Numbered from the stretch's first letter, positions 37,801-45,845 are shown. The stretch: 64,000 bases of DNA from Pontiella sulfatireligans (GCF_900890705.1 NZ_CAAHFH010000001.1:3286001-3350000); one strand, 5' to 3'. Made by a program: numbers and translations. The notes: a model not told the origin generated them from the letters alone.

Positions 37801-39732
37801 CTGGTTCATATCGCGAAGGGAATCGCGGGTGAAAATATCGTAAAGCCAGGTAGCATACTGCGGGGTCTGGTTGGCCCAGGAAAAGTTTTGCCCAGTCCGC
37901 AGATCCATGCGTTTAAAGCTGTCCACGCCCTCATCGCCGAACAAAGGGTAATTCAGGCGCGATGTCCCGTATTCCGACCGGAAGAAAAAGCGGAAGGAGT
38001 GCTTCGGATTACTGGACGATGTACTCGATGCCCCGCGAATGCGAATGCCGCCGTTAATCTGGAATCCTTTGGTTCCATCCGGGTTGATCAGTTCAACCGA
38101 CGTTTCCCGCTCCCACAGCTCGCCCTCCTGACTTGCATTTACATAGATGCCGCTGCTGGCATCAAACAGGTTGTCCGGATCGGTTACGATGGAGATGGAG
38201 GGAATCGCCTTCAGCGCACTTTCGATCTCGCCGGAATAGTCTGGATCTTGTGTAACATCCGTATCCATGCCGTAATCAAAGCCCTGTCCGTTGACCGAGC
38301 TGGACGGGAAGTAGGGATCCAGCGAAGCAACACTGGTTCCCTGCGCAATGATGTCGCCGAGGAACAGATAGGTCTGGGTATCGACATCGCTGGGCTGGTA
38401 GCCCGTCAGGAAGGCGGCCGCGCGCAGCACCGTGGTTTTGCTGATGGCGACGGGGCCGGTATAGAGCGTGCCGTTGTCGGTGGCCGGCTCCGTGCCGTCG
38501 ATGGTGTAGTAGATCGCCGCGCCTTCGGTCTTGCAGCTGATCTCCACGTTGGTTGCCGCGGAAAAGAAACCGCGATCCACGCTGAAGCTTGTGTCGCCCA
38601 CGTAGCCGAGCACGCCGAACACGTTGTCGGCACCGGGAGTAGGTGTAGTGAAATACATCGCCGAGTTGGTCTCGATACTCCCGACGGTAATGCCGGACAG
38701 CACCGGCATGATGAAGAAATCCGGTTCGCCCGAGGATGTTCTCGGATCAAACGGATAAGCCAATCCATGGATGGCCAGCACATTATCACCGGTTTGCAGA
38801 TAGTTCCCCGCATTCAACAAGGTGAAATCCTCATAGGCCGTACCTGCATGCTCGGCAGTGGCCGAGGAAGAATAGGATGGAGAGGCCGGCGCGTTGGCCG
38901 ATGCCACTTCGGTGCCGTTGATGTAGGCGACAAACCCATCATCATACTTCATCCGCAGCGCCAGCTGCGAGATGCCGGTTGCGTCATCCAACGTGAACGC
39001 CACCCGAATGTAGGCACTATTGTAGATGGTGGGCGGCCTGCCGTCGATGAACATAGAACTTTCCAAATCCAGATTGATCATTGAGGTGTACGTTGATCCC
39101 TTGTCATATCCGACACCGGTCTGTCCGGAATTCCAGCCCGAATCGCTAAAGCCAACGGTGTTCCAGGAGGCCGAAGGCTCCGAGGTTCCAACGAACGCCG
39201 TGGCATCCTCGCCCTCCGCAACCAGGTAGGAATAGCCCGAATCCTGCTCCAGTCCATAGGAGACGTCATCGTCCTGCTCGGGATAATCCAGAAAAGAATC
39301 CGCAATAGTGGTTCCGTCCGTCTTTGTCAGCACCACGCTCTCGTCGCTGCCGCTCAGTTTGAAGTTGGTGTGCAGATAGCCGAGGCTGTCCGTGTAGCCG
39401 GCGGTTTCTTGCCCCGAGGCAAAGACCACCAGAAATTCGCCGGCGGCAATGCTCTTCGACGGAAACGCCCACTGGGTCAGGTCGTTGGCGTCATCACTCA
39501 GGTACCAGCCGGTCAAACTAACGGAGCTGTCGCCTAGGTTGTACAGCTCGATCCAGTCGGAATAGTTGCCGTCGCCGTCGATCAGCGTCTTGTCGTTCTT
39601 GGCCATGAACTCGCTGATGACCACCTGAGCATGGCCGGAGCTTGCCGACATCAGAAAAACCATTACAGCAACGGCGGCCATCGCCCGCCCTGTCAATGCG
39701 CCCGTAAGCGCGGATATTAACTTAATACTCAT
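34837..39732 (-). CDS. Giant secreted CotH-kinase and lamin-tail protein
   Basis: 1631 residues with a signal peptide (about 1-35, ending SSGHA). Visible order: lamin-tail domain 1 (VVISEFMAKNDKTLIDGDGNYSDWIELYN), a lectin-like region, a chitobiase/FN3-like module (AAIYYTIDGTEPATDNGTLYTGPV), the CotH kinase-like core (SNPKHSFRFFFRSEYG..., FKFVAHDNEHSLE), a second chitobiase-like module, three more lamin-tail domains (VTEIMYNPADTDAEFIEL; INESLTHQDDDTPGDWVELYN; FTEIMYHPADSNGFEFIELYN) and a DxDxDG-rich tail. CotH of Bacillus phosphorylates spore-coat proteins; the target here is unknown. First gene of the operon behind site C. Confidence 0.85.
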   Translation of the reverse strand: MSIKLISALTGALTGRAMAAVAVMVFLMSASSGHAQVVISEFMAKNDKTLIDGDGNYSDWIELYNLGDSSVSLTGWYLSDDANDLTQWAFPSKSIAAGEFLVVFASGQETAGYTDSLGYLHTNFKLSGSDESVVLTKTDGTTIADSFLDYPEQDDDVSYGLEQDSGYSYLVAEGEDATAFVGTSEPSASWNTVGFSDSGWNSGQTGVGYDKGSTYTSMINLDLESSMFIDGRPPTIYNSAYIRVAFTLDDATGISQLALRMKYDDGFVAYINGTEVASANAPASPSYSSSATAEHAGTAYEDFTLLNAGNYLQTGDNVLAIHGLAYPFDPRTSSGEPDFFIMPVLSGITVGSIETNSAMYFTTPTPGADNVFGVLGYVGDTSFSVDRGFFSAATNVEISCKTEGAAIYYTIDGTEPATDNGTLYTGPVAISKTTVLRAAAFLTGYQPSDVDTQTYLFLGDIIAQGTSVASLDPYFPSSSVNGQGFDYGMDTDVTQDPDYSGEIESALKAIPSISIVTDPDNLFDASSGIYVNASQEGELWERETSVELINPDGTKGFQINGGIRIRGASSTSSSNPKHSFRFFFRSEYGTSRLNYPLFGDEGVDSFKRMDLRTGQNFSWANQTPQYATWLYDIFTRDSLRDMNQPYTAGEYYHLYINGMYWGLYQTEERCESNYAESYYGDDDDDYDAVKADADSGDIYAVDGTRDAYDSLWAGAYGGVSANASYFALQGMNANGTENSSYTKLLDVDNVIDYMLLVYFTANRDSPVGPPMNSPTMPRNLTAIYNRENPDGFKFVAHDNEHSLERSEGVSQNRFNVSLSSSFDAVDRFNPWSLNLKLMGNAEYKLRFADHVHEYFFNEGLLTSEVCANRLEVRRDEIYSAVVAESARWGDSTGTLYTRDGDWLGTVNWLLNSYFRASPTTRSDTVLAQIVAKGWYPSVAAPTFSQYGGSIGSGISLSISGSGAIYYTTDGSDPRAVGGATAGTAYGSAIALGHSAQVKARVLSGGTWSALTKATFVVDEESPLRVTEIMYNPADTDAEFIELLNTGTETVGLAGTEFSNGVRFDFTEGDVAILAPGEYAVLVNDYDAFTNRYSNWASINIAGEYHGKFFIPTAALDNGGEDIALVEGLGNTILDFEYSDWYDATDGGGFSLTLIDPYAATNTWSDSSSWRPSKYSGGTPGEGSDGFLNPDDLLINESLTHQDDDTPGDWVELYNASTNSIDINGWFLSDDEDNLAKVELSGLSSIAPSGYLVLTEHSHFGTTVAGTNGFAFSELGDDIYLSSGEGGELTGYWVEESFGAAERDVTFGRHVKSDGATDFTAQSAQTSGATNAYPLIGDAVFTEIMYHPADSNGFEFIELYNRGSSTVPLYDASYPTNTWKLEGAVEFTFPEGLVLDPGESVVVSETTAAAFTSYYSVDAGVTVLGPYDGQLNNDGEELLLSKPGDPETLTGEVPYIVVERVEYNDAAPWPTDADGLGSSLERADAALYPNDAANWAANANPSPGTAALSDSDALPDDWEIDYFGSINAANGGEDDDWDNDGASNYNEWRAGTDPTNAVSVFKFESLETAEDSVFTWQSATGKTYSLWISTNLVSGDFLLSISPISSTPPLNTYTVGVDDVECTYYQLRVDDE

Positions 39733-39765
39733 TAATCTGCCCCTGCCTTTTGTTAGTTTCGTGTC

Positions 39766-39823
39766 AGCATCAGACCATCGAAAAATGACAGCTCGCCACG
39801 GGGGAAAATGAATTTTTTGTCAT
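39766..39823 (-). promoter_or_regulatory. Regulon promoter, site C
   Basis: Minus strand: ATGACA (39823-39818), 4 nt, ATTCAT, 17 nt, TGTCAT (39790-39785), 13 nt, GATGCT (39771-39766). It lies 34 bp upstream of the CotH gene and should drive CotH-VTC-DUF4956-HlyD-TolC as one transcript. Confidence 0.8.
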
Positions 39824-39857
39824 AATCGTTTTCGACCGGCGGAGTCGCCGCCCCAAC

Positions 39858-39896
39858 AAAAAGTTCCGGACCTTGGATGTATCCAAGATCCGGAAC
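39858..39896 (-). terminator. Terminator of the flavoprotein operon
   Basis: On the minus strand GTTCCGGA (39896-39889) pairs with TCCGGAAC (39870-39863), with an inner CTTGGA/TCCAAG extension, followed by TTTTT (39862-39858). It lies 33 bp after the stop codon of the flavoprotein gene at 39929. Confidence 0.88.
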
Positions 39897-39928
39897 AGGG
39901 GTTTGGGGGAATGTTGCTGGAAAATACG

Positions 39929-41695
39929 TCAGCCGGCTTTTATGGAATGTTTTAATAGCTCCATGTTGCCGTTGGCGGCTTGGCGGATCTTGATCCAGCA
40001 GAGCCAGTCGTTGTCGTTGCGTTCGGGATAGTCCTCGCGATAGTGGCTGCCGCGGCTTTCTTTTCGCATTAACGAGGCGCGCAGTTTCATTTCGGCATTC
40101 AAAACCATGTTAGCGGTTTCGTGGCAGAGTCGCAGTTCGTGCAGATCGTCGGCCTTGAGCAGCGGCACCTGGTGGTCGCGCAGATATTCAATATAGGTCA
40201 GCGCGGCCTGCAGCCGCTCCTCGCTCTTCACGTAGAGAATAAAGTTGGGGATCATGACCCCCTGCAACGTCTGCGTGACCCACTGCGACGAAAAGCCGCT
40301 GTCGCGCAGATACGGTGCATAAATGTCGGCATTGACCTGCGTGAGCGCGGCCTCCGTCACCTTCGCCAGCGTGGAGCCCTTTGCATATTCGGCGGCGGTC
40401 TTTCCGGCCAGCGCACCCTGCGCCGCGGAGCCGGCCAACGATCCGCCCACCTGCGTATAGATGCCGCCCGTCTGCATCGAGCCGAGCGCATCGCCCGCGC
40501 CGTAAAGACCCGGAATGTTCGACGAGCACTTGTCATCCTGCGGAAACAGACCCTCGGCCTTGTGCTGCGACATGCCGGCCGATACGCCACCGCCCGAAGT
40601 CCCCATCGGAGGGCCACCGTGTCCACCACCGGGGCCGCCTTTGCCTCCGCCGGAACCTCCACCGGGAGGACCTCCCGGGCCACCGCCGTGACCTCCGGCC
40701 ATTTTATCGCCACCCGGAGGCGGACCGCGTCGATCACCACCGGAACCGCCTCTGCCTCTAGGCGGAGGCCCCATCATGCCGCCGGAAGAGGGGCCGCTTT
40801 TCTCCACCGCGATGTTTTGTTCAACACCGAGCATGCCACGGATTTCCTCGGTATTGGAGCCCGTGGTCTTAGGCAATCCTTCAAGGCCAAAATTGGTCAT
40901 GCCATGTCCATCCACCCATTCCTTGCCGGTAATTTCCGCGCCGATGCGATAGGCCATGGCATCGCCATCGCTGGTGAGCGAACCGATCTGCCAGCCGGTC
41001 GGCTTGAAGCCGCTCGCGCCGGTGCAAAGAATAACGCTCTTGGCATGGATCGCGATCGATTCGTTTTGGTCGATGAACAACCCCGCCGCGCCGGCCACCC
41101 GGCCGCCCTCTTCGAGCAGATGCGTGAGCATGCAGCGCTCGATGACCGGAATGTTCCGTTCCTTGAGCGGATGATTCATGGCCTTGGCATAGGTAGCTTC
41201 TTTGAAGAACCCCCACGACTCAAGCTCGTCAACCACAGTTGCGGATTGATCGAGCACCAGCTCGGTGTAGATCGGATTGTTCATGTATTCCGCCGCTTCG
41301 GCGGTTTTCTTGAGATATTCAGCCTTAGCCATGCCGTCTTTTTCGTCGAAGCGGAAAATGCCGCGGGCAAACGGCGTCTGGCCGGATTTGCCAACCGCAC
41401 CTTTATCAACCAGCAGCACTTTCGCGCCACGGTCATGGGCCTTGACTGCCGCAAAGACACCGGCCATGCCGCCGCCGACGACGAGCACATCGGTCGTCAA
41501 CTGGTTGATTTTACCTTCGGCGGCCTTTTTCTTTTTGGTCGAAGCGCCGCGCCCGCCCGGCGGCATCGACGGACGCCCGCCATCCGACGGTTGTTTCTGG
41601 TGTTGCCCAAAGGCTACGGTGCTGATTACTGCGCAGGATCCGCCGACGACTCCCATGAAGCCCCGGCGTTTAAATTTACTGTTAAGCGGATTCAT
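39929..41695 (-). CDS. Tat-exported FAD flavoprotein (fumarate reductase/AprA-like), copy 1
   Basis: 588 residues. A twin-arginine motif (KFKRRGFMG, residues 7-15) precedes a hydrophobic stretch, so it is probably exported folded to the periplasm. The FAD site is TDVLVVGGGMAGVFAAVKAHDRGAKVLLVDKG; GLYGAGDALGSMQTGG is the second flavin block; ESRGSHYREDYPERNDNDWLCWIKI is the C-terminal signature of fumarate-reductase/APS-reductase flavoproteins. A Gly-rich, low-complexity insert of about 70 residues interrupts the middle. Its paralogue lies 14 bp upstream. Substrate unknown. Confidence 0.85.
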   Translation of the reverse strand: MNPLNSKFKRRGFMGVVGGSCAVISTVAFGQHQKQPSDGGRPSMPPGGRGASTKKKKAAEGKINQLTTDVLVVGGGMAGVFAAVKAHDRGAKVLLVDKGAVGKSGQTPFARGIFRFDEKDGMAKAEYLKKTAEAAEYMNNPIYTELVLDQSATVVDELESWGFFKEATYAKAMNHPLKERNIPVIERCMLTHLLEEGGRVAGAAGLFIDQNESIAIHAKSVILCTGASGFKPTGWQIGSLTSDGDAMAYRIGAEITGKEWVDGHGMTNFGLEGLPKTTGSNTEEIRGMLGVEQNIAVEKSGPSSGGMMGPPPRGRGGSGGDRRGPPPGGDKMAGGHGGGPGGPPGGGSGGGKGGPGGGHGGPPMGTSGGGVSAGMSQHKAEGLFPQDDKCSSNIPGLYGAGDALGSMQTGGIYTQVGGSLAGSAAQGALAGKTAAEYAKGSTLAKVTEAALTQVNADIYAPYLRDSGFSSQWVTQTLQGVMIPNFILYVKSEERLQAALTYIEYLRDHQVPLLKADDLHELRLCHETANMVLNAEMKLRASLMRKESRGSHYREDYPERNDNDWLCWIKIRQAANGNMELLKHSIKAG

Positions 41696-41709
41696 GAAAC
41701 CTATCCTTT

Positions 41710-43491
41710 TTAGCTTTTGGCAATGGGATGCTTGAGCAACGCCATGCTTCCGTCGTCGGCCTGTTTGATTTTAATCCAGCAAAGCCAGTCGGCGTCGTTC
41801 GCCTCCGGATAGTCGTCGCGATAGTGACTTCCGCGCGATTCCTTACGCATCAAAGCGGCGCGCAGCTTCATCTCGGCATTGAGGATCATGTTGGCGGTTT
41901 CGTGGCACTGCCGCAGCTCATGCAGATCGTCGGCCTTGAGCAGCGGCACCTGGTGGTCGCGCAAATATTCAATATAGCTCAGCGCGGCGAGCAACCGCTC
42001 TTCGCTTTTCACGTAGAGAATAAAGTTGGGGATCATCACGCCCTGCAACGTCTGCGTGACCCATTGCGGAGAAAAACCGCGGTCGCGGAGCAGCGGCGCA
42101 TAGATTTCGGTGTTTATTTTTTTCAGCATGCTTCCCGGTGTTTTAACCATCGAAACGCCCTGGCAAAATTCAGCCGCCGTTTTTCCGGCAATGGCGCCCT
42201 GCACCGCCGAACCGGCCAGAGCCGAACCGCCCTGCGTATAAACCCCACCATTCTGCATGGAGCCAAGCGCGTCACCCGCGGCATAGAGCCCGGGAACGTT
42301 TGATGAACATTTGTCGTCCTGCGGGAACAGACCTTCGGCTTTGTGCTGCGACATGCCAGCGGAAGCGCCGCCCATCGAAACAGGCATAATACCGCCGCCT
42401 TTGCCGCCGGGAGGTCCACCAGGACCGCTCTTGCCGCCACCGCCACCGCCGGGAGGGCCGCCCGGACCACCCGCCATACGATCTCCGCCGGGCGGAGCAC
42501 CTCGATGCTCGCCCCTCTCCGAAGAAGATCTTCCCGGACCACCGCCGCCACCGGGCGGGCCCATCATCCCTCCGGACGACGGACCGTTTTTGCTGACTTC
42601 AACATTTTCATCAATCGAGAGCTGCCCAACGATCTGAGCGCTGTCCACGGAAAGAATATCACCCAGCGACCCAAGTCCGGGGTTCGTTCTGGAATGTCCA
42701 TCGACCCACTCTTTGCCGGTAATTTCCGCGCCAACGCGATAGGCCATGGCGTCGCCATCGGACGTGAGCCCACCGATCTGCCAGCCGGAGGGTTTGAAGC
42801 CGCTGGCACCGGTGCAGAGAATCACGCTCTTGGCATGGATCACCAGCGATTCGTTTTTGTCGATATACAGTCCCATGGCGCCAACCACCCGGTCGCCGTC
42901 CTTGAGCAGATTCGTCAGGGCAACGCGCTCAACGATTGGAATGTTGCGGTCTTTGAGCGGCTTGTTCAAAGCCTTGGCGTAGTTGGCTTCTTTGAAGAAT
43001 CCCCAGCTCTCCAGCTCATCAACGCGTTCCGCGGAATGGTCAAGCAGCAGACGGGTGTAAACTGGGTTGTTCATGTATTCCGCCGCTTCGGCGGTTCCCT
43101 TCAGATATTCCGCCTTAGTCAAGCAGGCCTCACCTTCTTCGTAGCGAAAGATCGCTCGGGCGAACGGGGTCTGACCGGATTTACCGACCGCGCCTTTATC
43201 GACCAGCAGCACCTTTGCTCCGGCATCGTGCGCCTTGACCGCCGCAAAGACACCGGCCATGCCGCCGCCGACCACCAGCACATCGGCGGCCATCTGCCGA
43301 ATGGTTCCCTCAACCGCCTTTTCCTTCTTTGCTGGGGTGCCGCGACCGCCCGGAGGCATCGGCGGGCGTTGGCCGCCTTCCGGCGGCCGTTCGTGCTTTT
43401 GCGCCAGGACTGCGGTGGTGATCACGGCGCAGGAGCCGCCGACGACCCCCATGAAGCCCCGGCGTTTGAATTTTGCATTAAGCGGGTTCAT
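41710..43491 (-). CDS. Tat-exported FAD flavoprotein (fumarate reductase/AprA-like), copy 2
   Basis: 593 residues, clearly paralogous to the downstream copy over its whole length: the same KFKRRGFMG Tat motif, ADVLVVGGGMAGVFAAVKAHDAGAKVLLVDKG FAD site, GLYAAGDALGSMQNGG and ESRGSHYRDDYPEANDADWLCWIKI. It also has a Gly/Pro-rich insert at the same place but of different sequence. The ATG overlaps the cytochrome b-like gene's stop (ATGA). The tandem pair may form a heterodimer or serve two acceptors. Electrons would come through the ferredoxin and membrane protein encoded just upstream (inference from operon). Confidence 0.85.
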   Translation of the reverse strand: MNPLNAKFKRRGFMGVVGGSCAVITTAVLAQKHERPPEGGQRPPMPPGGRGTPAKKEKAVEGTIRQMAADVLVVGGGMAGVFAAVKAHDAGAKVLLVDKGAVGKSGQTPFARAIFRYEEGEACLTKAEYLKGTAEAAEYMNNPVYTRLLLDHSAERVDELESWGFFKEANYAKALNKPLKDRNIPIVERVALTNLLKDGDRVVGAMGLYIDKNESLVIHAKSVILCTGASGFKPSGWQIGGLTSDGDAMAYRVGAEITGKEWVDGHSRTNPGLGSLGDILSVDSAQIVGQLSIDENVEVSKNGPSSGGMMGPPGGGGGPGRSSSERGEHRGAPPGGDRMAGGPGGPPGGGGGGKSGPGGPPGGKGGGIMPVSMGGASAGMSQHKAEGLFPQDDKCSSNVPGLYAAGDALGSMQNGGVYTQGGSALAGSAVQGAIAGKTAAEFCQGVSMVKTPGSMLKKINTEIYAPLLRDRGFSPQWVTQTLQGVMIPNFILYVKSEERLLAALSYIEYLRDHQVPLLKADDLHELRQCHETANMILNAEMKLRAALMRKESRGSHYRDDYPEANDADWLCWIKIKQADDGSMALLKHPIAKS

Positions 43492-44111
43492 TGAACAGCC
43501 TCCTCATTTCTTTTGAGCAGAGGTTTGATGTATGAAACCAACAGGGACACAACAGCAACGCCTGCCAGTGCAATCCAGAAAGCCGACATGGCCTGATTGC
43601 TGTGGCGCCCCACCTTCAGGACGTGCAAGGTGGCGAACCCGACAAAGCTGATCGACAGCGCGCCATGCACGTAGCGGAACACTTTAGCCGGAAATTTTTT
43701 CCGGAAGAAGGCCAACACAACGAGCACGATCATCAAGAACCAGGCCATGATCCCCGTCAGCATCAGCGGCGACTTGACCATCAGTACAAGGTTGTCCATC
43801 GGAAGCGATTCCTGCACCCAGAACCGGCGCACAATCATCAGGAACGGATGGACGAGGAAGAACAGTCCGGCAACGTAGCCGATATATTTGTGCCAGCGCA
43901 TCGAGGAGGAATATTTCATTTTCACGGTGTTGTCCGGCATCAGGCGCGACAGCCAGAACAGCCCGAGCATCAGCCCGAACGTTCCGACACTGGCCAGCGC
44001 CACAGTCAGCTGCAGGGTCGATTGGGTCGGCACGTCCTGCGCTATGGCCAGCAGAACCGGCACGAGCGCAAAGAACAGGAGAAACAGCGGCATAAAAATC
44101 CATTTAGTCAT
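43488..44111 (-). CDS. Ferric-reductase/cytochrome b-like membrane protein
   Basis: 207 residues with about five membrane helices. Paired histidines suited to haem ligation occur in MRWHKYIGYVAGLFFLVHPFL and FRYVHGALSISFVGFATLHVLKVGRHSNQ, the pattern of ferric-reductase-like (YedZ-type) domains. It likely moves electrons across the inner membrane from the cytoplasmic ferredoxin to the periplasmic flavoproteins. It starts 6 bp after the ferredoxin gene and overlaps the flavoprotein gene by 4 nt. Confidence 0.8.
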   Translation of the reverse strand: MTKWIFMPLFLLFFALVPVLLAIAQDVPTQSTLQLTVALASVGTFGLMLGLFWLSRLMPDNTVKMKYSSSMRWHKYIGYVAGLFFLVHPFLMIVRRFWVQESLPMDNLVLMVKSPLMLTGIMAWFLMIVLVVLAFFRKKFPAKVFRYVHGALSISFVGFATLHVLKVGRHSNQAMSAFWIALAGVAVVSLLVSYIKPLLKRNEEAVQ

Positions 44112-44117
44112 CAGTCA

Positions 44118-44330
44118 TCACCATGCGGTTATGGCCGGAATGGTTTTTCCCGCCGAGATGGTTATTGCGTCTACCGGGCAGTATTGCTGGCAGAGGTAGC
44201 AGACCTGACAATCCTGTGGATAGCGGATCTCCGCCTTGCCCGTCTTCTCGTTAAGTCTCAGCACATCGGTTGGACATGTGGAAACACACGTCCCGCATCC
44301 GATGCATCCATCTATTCGTTCAATGCTCAT
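44118..44330 (-). CDS. 2[4Fe-4S] ferredoxin
   Basis: 70 residues with two Cys clusters, CIGCGTCVSTCP and CQVCYLCQQYCP, each binding a [4Fe-4S] centre. The ATG at 44330 (MSIERIDG) has GGAG upstream; a longer frame from 44351 is not family-like. It is the first gene of the ferredoxin-cytochrome b-flavoprotein operon, behind site D. No signal peptide, so it is cytoplasmic. Confidence 0.92.
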   Translation of the reverse strand: MSIERIDGCIGCGTCVSTCPTDVLRLNEKTGKAEIRYPQDCQVCYLCQQYCPVDAITISAGKTIPAITAW

Positions 44331-44396
44331 AATTCGCTCCGTTTGAGTCAAAAGTCTTAAGGTTGAAAGTCGGAAGATCCTTTTCTTTCAATACGC

Positions 44397-44454
44397 AATA
44401 TTGAAACCGATGAAAATGACGGGACACGGCGCGGATAAATGACAGGTTTGTCAT
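44397..44454 (-). promoter_or_regulatory. Regulon promoter, site D
   Basis: Minus strand: ATGACA (44454-44449), 4 nt, TGTCAT (44444-44439), 17 nt, CGTCAT (44421-44416), 13 nt, AATATT (44402-44397). Here the distal pair is a perfect palindrome ATGACA-N4-TGTCAT, the arrangement of the E. coli CusR box. It lies about 70 bp upstream of the ferredoxin gene. 44455-44558 shows nothing further. Confidence 0.8.
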
Positions 44455-44558
44455 AATTCCCAACTGCGACAGATGAGAAGAGACAGCAGAAAAAAGGAGG
44501 TCAATACCGACGGTTACGACAGTCAGCCCAATACGTGCACCGAAGCGCTTTCCTGCAT

Positions 44559-45845
44559 TCAACGTTCGAATTCTTTCGCAGCCTCAATGATCATCCGGGC
44601 CGTATGCTCTGACCCGTAACGAGAACTGTCGATGGTCAGATGATAATTGGCCGCATCGCGCCAGTTTTTGCCGGTGTAATGATGGCAATAGTTCGCGCGT
44701 TCCTGATCCAGATGTTCGAGTTCTTTGTCGGTCAATGCGGAAACCGTACCATAGTCGCGAATGATTTTTGATTTGCGGTATTCGTTGTTTGCGTGAATGA
44801 AGACGCTAAAGCAGTTGGGGGTGTCCTTCAGGATAAAATTGGCGCATCGTCCTATAATGACACACGACTCCCTACTGCAAATATCCCTGATAATTTTGCT
44901 TTGAACTAAAAAAAGAACATCGGCCGGAGGCAGCCTGTCATTCACGTAGGCATAGTTCTGGGCATAAAGTTCATGCAACAGGGTACGCGCCAGTTTCTGC
45001 TCGTTCTGTTGAATATATTCCTCCGTGAATCCGCTTCGCTCTGCGGTCAGGTTGATCAGGGCTTTGTCGTTAAAAGGAATCCCCAGCTGCGTTGCGATAT
45101 GCCGACCGATTTCATGGCCGCCGCTGCCGGATTCCCGCGAGATTGTAATAATCAGTTTCCCTGCAGCCGGAAAGGGCGCGACAACTGTTTTTACCGAACT
45201 TCCGCTGCCCACCCAATGGTCCAGCATCGGTAGTTTGCTGATGATGAATTTGACTAGAAACCCCACGAACAGGGCCGCCAGAATGGTTCCTTCCCGTATC
45301 CCTTCCAGCCGATGGAAGAAAACAAGAGAGCAGAGTATTCCGAGCACAACCATGGCGCTGTCACACCCGACCTTTACTTTGCCGAACTCTTTTTTAAACG
45401 ATTCGGCGATCGCCACGATGAACCCCTCGCCAGGGAGATAGGTGAAGTTTGATCTGACCTCCAGAAATACACCGAAGGCCAGGACAACCAAACTGAGCAA
45501 ACACCAGAATACCTGCATCCCGTACGAGGAAACATTGAGGCTGGCCACCAGATGCAGCGACAGGTCGATAAACAGTCCGAAAACCAAGACCATCGGCAGT
45601 TGAACCAGCTGTATCAAGCGATACCGTCTGCGCAACAGGAGGACCTGCAGGACCATGAGCAGTGCGTTGAAGAGAATGGTCAATTGCCCCAACGTGAGCG
45701 GAAACTTCTGACTGAAGACATACGGAATGCACGAAATAGGTGATACGCCCAGATCGGCTTTAACCGATAAAGCAACTCCCATTGCCATGACAAAAAGCCC
45801 GACGGTGAAGATGAGCATTTTCTTCAAAAAAAGATCAGTTTTCAT
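44559..45845 (-). CDS. YczE/YitT-type membrane protein fused to cytidylate-kinase-like domain
   Basis: 428 residues from the ATG at 45845 (GGAAA upstream; a TTG at 45869 is possible). Residues 1-210 have five to six membrane helices of the YczE/YitT type (ALSVKADLGVSPISCIPYVFSQKFPLTLGQLTILFN). Residues 225-428 form a P-loop kinase of the cytidylate-kinase-like family (IITISRESGSGGHEIGRHIATQLGIPF; ESCVIIGRCANFIL; DYGTVSALTDKELEHLDQERANYCHHYTGKNW). The substrate need not be CMP. The role is unknown. It is not obviously part of the site-D operon, which starts downstream of its stop. Confidence 0.82.
   Translation of the reverse strand: MKTDLFLKKMLIFTVGLFVMAMGVALSVKADLGVSPISCIPYVFSQKFPLTLGQLTILFNALLMVLQVLLLRRRYRLIQLVQLPMVLVFGLFIDLSLHLVASLNVSSYGMQVFWCLLSLVVLAFGVFLEVRSNFTYLPGEGFIVAIAESFKKEFGKVKVGCDSAMVVLGILCSLVFFHRLEGIREGTILAALFVGFLVKFIISKLPMLDHWVGSGSSVKTVVAPFPAAGKLIITISRESGSGGHEIGRHIATQLGIPFNDKALINLTAERSGFTEEYIQQNEQKLARTLLHELYAQNYAYVNDRLPPADVLFLVQSKIIRDICSRESCVIIGRCANFILKDTPNCFSVFIHANNEYRKSKIIRDYGTVSALTDKELEHLDQERANYCHHYTGKNWRDAANYHLTIDSSRYGSEHTARMIIEAAKEFER

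Noticed and set aside
37774..39084. Plus-strand frame of 436 codons opposite the CotH gene
   Set aside because: Antisense shadow inside the supported lamin-tail/CotH frame.
40121..41713. Long open frame (530 codons) on the plus strand opposite the first flavoprotein
   Set aside because: It is Arg/His/Ala-rich with no domain, and exactly antisense to a well-supported flavoprotein; open only because of GC-rich codon usage.
42343..43494. Long plus-strand frame opposite the second flavoprotein
   Set aside because: Same reason: antisense shadow with unstructured composition.
44320..44562. 80-codon minus-strand frame overlapping the kinase-fusion stop (ATGA)
   Set aside because: It runs through regulon promoter D and into the ferredoxin start, and its sequence looks random despite the apparent coupling.
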